Positions 5,525 through 8,937 of a DNA stretch of 8,937 nucleotides are shown here, one piece after another (the stretch's first letter is position 1; each line of letters begins with the position of its first letter). Source of the stretch: Desulfonatronovibrio sp. (GTDB lineage Bacteria; Desulfobacterota; Desulfovibrionia; Desulfovibrionales; Desulfonatronovibrionaceae); assembly GCA_003558575.1 (NCBI GenBank), contig PWPY01000182.1, positions 1 to 8,937 on the forward strand. Direction: 5' to 3'. The notes below the pieces were generated by a model. The model saw nothing but the letters and a program-made list of their open reading frames with translations. It ran no database searches and was not told the origin of the DNA. The translations under genes were made by a program, and so were the position numbers.

Positions 5525-6409
5525 TTATTGTTGTTGTGAAATAAAAGCCTTGGCCCTTCTGGCTTCAGCTGTATCAGGAAACTTACTGACCAGCTCATTT
5601 AATACAAGTTCCCCTGCTTCTTCCCTGTCTAAGTGAAAAAAGGACATACCCTGCTTGAGCATGCTGGCACTCATCTTATTGCTGTCAGGAAAATTAGTAA
5701 TCACTTCCTGATAAGCCAGAACTGCCTGGGCATACCTCTGCATCTGATAAAAACTTTCACCCTGCCAGAAATAGGCATTGGAGGTCAGGTCATGATCTGT
5801 AAAATTTTCCGCAAATTCCTGCCATAAGGATTGAGCCAGCTCGTAGTCACGGTCAAAAAAAGAATCTAAGGCCCGCTGATAAAGGGCTCTGGCAGAGGTC
5901 GGCGCTGTCGGGGCAGGTTGAAAATCTTCCACCTGGGATGCTTCTTCCGGAATATGCGGCCCTTCTGTATCAGAATAAGAAATTTCAATGCCAAGCTGAC
6001 TGGAGATCATCCTTACAGACTGATCAAGCTCGGTTGTCTTGGCTCTCAGTTCTCTTATGGCCTGCCGGGAATCAAGGTGTTCTTCACTGGTTTCATTGTA
6101 TCGTCGTTCCAGCGAATCCAGGCTGCCAGTAACCGTTGCCAGATGAACACGCATGGATTCAACTTCAGCCCAGAGATTGGCCTGTGTAGCCTGTACACTG
6201 CCTCCGGCCTGAGACAATCCTTCATCAATTTCCTTGAGTAAAACCTCATACTCTCCTAACCTCTGGGTCATATCCTGCCTGTCTCTTTGCTGCTTTCTTT
6301 CTAAAGCGCGAACCTGCTGGCGCAGGTTGTCCACATCAGACTGGGCTGTAACACAGGATGTCACAAACAGGCAGACAATCAACAGGATCAGATATTTAAT
6401 GTTTTGCAT
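5525..6409 (-). CDS. cpoB: CpoB/YbgF-like lipoprotein: coiled coil plus TPR
   Basis: Envelope protein of the Tol-Pal-associated CpoB (YbgF) type, which in E. coli links outer-membrane constriction with septal peptidoglycan synthesis. The 294-residue product has a lipoprotein signal (hydrophobic 6-18, lipobox VTSC, lipidated Cys19), a long charged coiled-coil region (about 25-135, for example NLRQQVRALERKQQRDRQ), a Pro/Ala/Glu-rich linker (about 150-170), and C-terminal TPR repeats (about 172-290: ALYQRALDSFFDRDYELAQ, then YFWQGESFYQMQRYAQAVLA). Thr is rare in the lipobox but the site still fits. Start: ATG 6409 with AGGAGGG 9 nt upstream; a reading frame extending to 6448 would bury the lipoprotein signal. 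It overlaps the PLDc_N gene by 14 bp, suggesting translational coupling. Unusually, tolQRAB-pal is not adjacent, although a VWA-OmpA gene lies in the next transcription unit. Confidence 0.88.
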   Translation of the reverse strand: MQNIKYLILLIVCLFVTSCVTAQSDVDNLRQQVRALERKQQRDRQDMTQRLGEYEVLLKEIDEGLSQAGGSVQATQANLWAEVESMRVHLATVTGSLDSLERRYNETSEEHLDSRQAIRELRAKTTELDQSVRMISSQLGIEISYSDTEGPHIPEEASQVEDFQPAPTAPTSARALYQRALDSFFDRDYELAQSLWQEFAENFTDHDLTSNAYFWQGESFYQMQRYAQAVLAYQEVITNFPDSNKMSASMLKQGMSFFHLDREEAGELVLNELVSKFPDTAEARRAKAFISQQQ

Positions 6410-6614
6410 TGGTAACAACCCTCCTGCGGCCCATAAACAGATAGACAAGTCCGCCCATAACCGGAATAAATACAGCCAAAGCCAGCCAGATCATTTTTTC
6501 CTGGGGCGTGTCAAAATCATTTTTAAAAATATGCATGATAGCCCATAAATTGGGTAAAATTGGCAGCAAAATTAGAAGAATCAATATGGGATTATCAAAA
6601 AAAACATCGTACAT
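6396..6614 (-). CDS. Small membrane protein with a PLDc_N-type domain
   Basis: A 72-residue protein with two hydrophobic segments (about 8-28 and 42-60) joined by a short charged loop (FKNDFDTPQEK). The pattern of a Trp in the first segment, the loop, WLALAVFIPVMGGLVYLFMG and a closing basic GRRR is that of the phospholipase D nuclease N-terminal (PLDc_N) domain. That domain is a two-helix membrane module found at the N-terminus of cardiolipin synthases and also as stand-alone proteins. No HKD catalytic domain follows, so it is not an enzyme by itself; its function is unknown. The ATG at 6614 has GGAG 5 nt upstream. It begins 18 bp after the lgt stop and its last 14 bp overlap cpoB, placing it firmly in the operon. 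Confidence 0.82.
   Translation of the reverse strand: MYDVFFDNPILILLILLPILPNLWAIMHIFKNDFDTPQEKMIWLALAVFIPVMGGLVYLFMGRRRVVTNAKH
6419..6425 (-). promoter_or_regulatory. Ribosome binding site fixing the cpoB start at 6409
   Basis: AGGAGGG on the minus strand lies 9 nt before the ATG at 6409-6407, inside the end of the PLDc_N gene. It selects the start that places the hydrophobic lipoprotein signal at the very N-terminus. Confidence 0.8.
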
Positions 6615-6632
6615 ATCTGCTCCGTTAACAAA

Positions 6633-7385
6633 CTAATTTCCAGAGGTTAGAGGCCTGTACAAAAATATTCCAATAGCAACAATTCCCAATCCAATAACCT
6701 GACTGATATTCATGACCCAGAATTCAGGCTGAAGATCTCCTCGCCAAAAATCAACTATTATCCTCATTATTGGATAAGATATTAAAAAAATACCAGCAAG
6801 GCGTCCCTGGACACTCACTCTATTTTTCAAAATTAAAAGCATAAAAAAACAAAAAAGTGCCACCACAGCATGATAAGCCTGGACAGGATGCAGAGAAACA
6901 AACAAAGGTCCAATGGCATCCGGATGGGTAGGCATAATACTCCAGGCCAGATCAGATGGCTTTCCGTAACCGCAACCTGATACCAGACAGCCGATCCAGC
7001 CCACCGACAATCCCAGTGCCGTTCCAGGAGAAGCAGCATCAAGCCAGGAAAGAACTCTCTGCCTTTTACGATATAGGTACAGAACCATGAGCAGAGCAGC
7101 CAGCACTGCTCCCCCCCAGAAAAGCAGCCCTCCTTTCCAAAATTTCAGGACTCCGAGAGGGTCTCCACTGAAAACATCCTGGTAGGCTGCCACATAGCTG
7201 AGCCTTGCTCCAGCCAGCCCTCCAAGAATAACATAAAAACCCAGATTCTGGACGTATCTGCTATCTAATCCTTTATTTCCAGCTTCACGCATAGTCCAGG
7301 CCATGCCCAGCAAAAATGCGGCTGCTATAAAAAAACCATAAGAATAAAGGCTAATGGGCCCAAGCTCAATCAGAACCGGATGCAT
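6633..7385 (-). CDS. lgt: Prolipoprotein diacylglyceryl transferase Lgt, with Trp at the essential-Arg position
   Basis: Inner-membrane enzyme transferring diacylglycerol from phosphatidylglycerol to the lipobox Cys of prolipoproteins. The 250 residues are slightly shorter than E. coli Lgt (291) but span the usual hydrophobic segments. Seen: SYGFF near the start (Y16), GARLSY (59-64), KGGLLFWGG (84-92, the place of the E. coli HGG motif), the signature region GWIGCLVSGCGYGKP (129-143), and the C-terminal RIIVDFWRGD (208-217). The signature is the Cys-type seen in many sulfate reducers, but its Arg, E. coli R143, is Trp130 here (codon TGG, 6996-6998; one base from CGG). Activity is therefore uncertain although the reading frame is intact. 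It overlaps lspA by 20 bp and has only a weak A-rich ribosome site, so translation is likely coupled. Confidence 0.92.
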   Translation of the reverse strand: MHPVLIELGPISLYSYGFFIAAAFLLGMAWTMREAGNKGLDSRYVQNLGFYVILGGLAGARLSYVAAYQDVFSGDPLGVLKFWKGGLLFWGGAVLAALLMVLYLYRKRQRVLSWLDAASPGTALGLSVGWIGCLVSGCGYGKPSDLAWSIMPTHPDAIGPLFVSLHPVQAYHAVVALFCFFMLLILKNRVSVQGRLAGIFLISYPIMRIIVDFWRGDLQPEFWVMNISQVIGLGIVAIGIFLYRPLTSGN

Positions 7386-7860
7386 ATCTTTTTTTCTTAT
7401 AAAATGAGACTAAAAGCAGAATTGCGCCGATGGATATGGCCATATCTGCCACATTAAAAGCCGGCCAGTGGTGACTGCCCACATAGATATCCAGAAAATC
7501 AATAACCATTCCCAGCCTGATGCGATCAATGAGGTTGCCCAGAGCTCCCCCGAGGATCAATCCCAGAGCAGAAAAAAGATAATAATCCTCCCTGTCAACC
7601 GTTCGCAGAAGGTGAAAGATAAGCACTACAGCCAGACCTGTAACCCCAATGAAAAAATAGGTCTGCATATTACCTTCCAGATCTGCCAGAAAACCAAAAG
7701 CCGCGCCTTTATTCAAGACATGAACCAGGTTGAACAGACCGGGTATAACAGTTTTGGACTCCCACAGGGGGATGGTGTTCTGGATCCAGACCTTGGTGAC
7801 CTGGTCCAGAAATAAAATCACCCCTGCCAGAATAAATACAATTTTGTGTTTCAATGTCAT
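7366..7860 (-). CDS. lspA: Lipoprotein signal peptidase LspA (signal peptidase II)
   Basis: Inner-membrane aspartic protease that removes the signal peptide of diacylglyceryl-modified prolipoproteins. At 164 residues it has the normal length. Seen: four hydrophobic segments (about 8-24, 67-85, 94-110, 138-154), D19-QVTK23, the NxGAAF motif (N50-KGAAF55), the catalytic block GNLIDR with Asp112, VIDFLD, and FNVADM with Asp139; Asp112 and Asp139 form the catalytic pair. All key residues are present. The ATG start has GGA about 9 nt upstream. It follows ileS by 56 bp, the common ileS-lspA arrangement in Proteobacteria, and overlaps lgt downstream, so the first two steps of lipoprotein maturation are encoded back to back. 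Confidence 0.97.
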   Translation of the reverse strand: MTLKHKIVFILAGVILFLDQVTKVWIQNTIPLWESKTVIPGLFNLVHVLNKGAAFGFLADLEGNMQTYFFIGVTGLAVVLIFHLLRTVDREDYYLFSALGLILGGALGNLIDRIRLGMVIDFLDIYVGSHHWPAFNVADMAISIGAILLLVSFYKKKRYASGSD

Positions 7861-7916
7861 CTGCTAATTTCCAAGATTAAAATGTTGAGTTTATAAACTG
7901 AAAAATCTGCCTGTAA

Positions 7917-8937
7917 CTATCTTAGATCAAGGTCTTTCATGATTTCCACACACCTGGGACAGGCCAGATCTGCATCAAGATCCTCATTATAGATCCAGCC
8001 CCTGGCACATTTTTCTCCAGAAGCCCTGGCCACTTCCACCATGAGTCCATCCACTTCCTGACTTTTGAATATCCCCTCAGGAGCATCCTTTAAGGGCTTG
8101 ACCACAGCTTTGGACACAATAAAAATAAAGCTTAGATCATTCTCTAAGTCTTTGAGATTATCAAACTTGTCTTCATCAACGTATAAGGTAACCATACTAT
8201 CTAAGGAGTGCCCCAGTTCTTTGGATTTTCTCAAAGGCTCAATGGCCCTGGTCACTTCCTGTCGTACAGTGTAGACCACATCCCACTTTGCCTTTTCATC
8301 TCTGTCTGAACCAGGATAATCTTCAAAATCAGGACGCAGGCCAAAAACTGTATTTCCTGCCCTTTTGAGCTTTTGCGGCAGATGCTGATAAATCTCCTCG
8401 GCTGTAAAGCTCAAAATCGGAGCCAGGTTCATAAGCATGGATTCCAGCATAAGGAAGAGGGCGGTCTGGGCTGACCTGCGCTCCCGGCTGTTGGGAGCAT
8501 ATACATAAAGCCTGTCCTTGATTATATCTAAGTAAAAAGATGATAACTCCACCACGCACAAATTATGCAGGGTGTGAAAAATTTTGTGAAATTCAAACTT
8601 TTCATATGCCTTTTGCATCAGCTGATGTTTTTCAAGAATGAGGCCCAAAGTATATCTGTCTAAGGGTAGCAGATCTTTATGATCAACCATATCTTTTTCT
8701 GGATCAAAATCATTGAGGTTGCCAAGAAAATAGCGGGCTGTATTTCTGATCCTGCGGTAGGCGTCCACAAGGCGGTTTAAAATTTCATCGGAAATACGCA
8801 CATCTTCCTGGTAGTCCACAGCAGCTACCCAGATACGCAGAATCTCAGCCCCGAATTTGTCAATTATTTCCTGAGGAGCAATAACATTGCCCAGAGATTT
8901 GGACATCTTGCGTCCATCACCGTCCACCACATAGCCA
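7917..8937 (-). CDS. ileS: Isoleucyl-tRNA synthetase, C-terminal third (5' part outside window)
   Basis: Class Ia aminoacyl-tRNA synthetase charging tRNA-Ile. About 340 of the usual 930-950 residues are present; the gene enters from the right edge mid-codon (GYVVDGDGR), so no start is visible. Seen: the KMSKS signature with SLGN after it (codons 8909-8895), the WVAAVDYQEDVRIS segment and the anticodon-binding helical domain, typical of IleRS rather than ValRS or LeuRS. The end carries the IleRS zinc-finger-like tail, but with only three of the four expected cysteines: C-A-R-G-W at about 8009-7995 where the family has CxRCW, then a normal CPRC (7961-7950). The Gly codon is GGC (7998-8000), one base from TGC. 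lspA follows after 56 bp, probably in the same operon. Confidence 0.96.
   Translation of the reverse strand, partial: GYVVDGDGRKMSKSLGNVIAPQEIIDKFGAEILRIWVAAVDYQEDVRISDEILNRLVDAYRRIRNTARYFLGNLNDFDPEKDMVDHKDLLPLDRYTLGLILEKHQLMQKAYEKFEFHKIFHTLHNLCVVELSSFYLDIIKDRLYVYAPNSRERRSAQTALFLMLESMLMNLAPILSFTAEEIYQHLPQKLKRAGNTVFGLRPDFEDYPGSDRDEKAKWDVVYTVRQEVTRAIEPLRKSKELGHSLDSMVTLYVDEDKFDNLKDLENDLSFIFIVSKAVVKPLKDAPEGIFKSQEVDGLMVEVARASGEKCARGWIYNEDLDADLACPRCVEIMKDLDLR

Noticed and set aside
5918..6548. Plus-strand frames of 104-107 codons antisense to cpoB and the PLDc_N gene
   Set aside because: They mirror well-supported minus-strand genes, and the low-complexity composition follows from the coding strand.
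7111..7117. Run of seven C in lgt as a possible frameshift or phase-variation tract
   Set aside because: The lgt frame stays open with correct motifs on both sides, so no shift is present; a single run this short is weak evidence for phase variation.
7468..7815. Plus-strand frame of 115 codons antisense to lspA
   Set aside because: lspA carries all catalytic motifs in the opposite frame; the plus-strand product is hydrophilic and resembles nothing known to me.

Overview
The window reads as chromosomal DNA from an anaerobic, double-membraned bacterium, most likely a sulfate-reducing Desulfobacterota (Desulfovibrionales-like). This rests on an NIL-domain 8Fe ferredoxin of the kind found in methanogens and sulfate reducers, a Cys-type Lgt signature (GCxxSGCxYGKP), outer-membrane proteins (CpoB, OmpA-type) and PilZ signalling. 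G+C looks to be in the mid-40s by eye. It is an inference from protein character, not a taxonomic match. All twelve genes lie on the minus strand, so transcription runs from high to low coordinates. There are no RNA genes, mobile elements, CRISPR arrays or long gene-free stretches; the longest gap is 147 bp.

Region A (8937 to about 4951): the 3' part of ileS, then lspA, lgt, a small PLDc_N membrane protein, a CpoB/YbgF lipoprotein and an NIL-ferredoxin, closely spaced or overlapping. A hairpin plus T-run at 4951-4987 probably ends this operon. LspA and Lgt are the first two enzymes acting on prolipoproteins, and CpoB two genes on carries a lipobox, so part of the operon concerns envelope lipoproteins.

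Region B (4912 to 2491): a PilZ-type protein, a soluble degenerate histidine-kinase-like protein that starts in or just after the end of the pilZ gene, and a secreted VWA-OmpA protein. A strong intrinsic terminator (2491-2525) closes this unit. It could be a small c-di-GMP/envelope signalling module, but only gene order supports that.

Region C (2490 to 1): an unrecognised secreted 144-residue protein, gpsA for the phospholipid precursor glycerol-3-phosphate, and a DppB/OppB-type ABC permease that runs off the left edge. The permease has no ordinary start codon at the gpsA junction; the best-placed ribosome site precedes an ATT codon that overlaps the gpsA stop.

The most notable signals are substitutions at normally critical residues in otherwise intact proteins: Trp for the essential Arg143-equivalent in Lgt, Gly for one Cys of the IleRS C-terminal zinc site, and Cys for the peptidoglycan-binding Asp of the OmpA domain. 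The histidine-kinase-like protein also lacks a recognisable G1 box. I found no clearly new multi-gene system; the pilZ/kinase/VWA-OmpA unit and the NIL-ferredoxin are the most promising leads.
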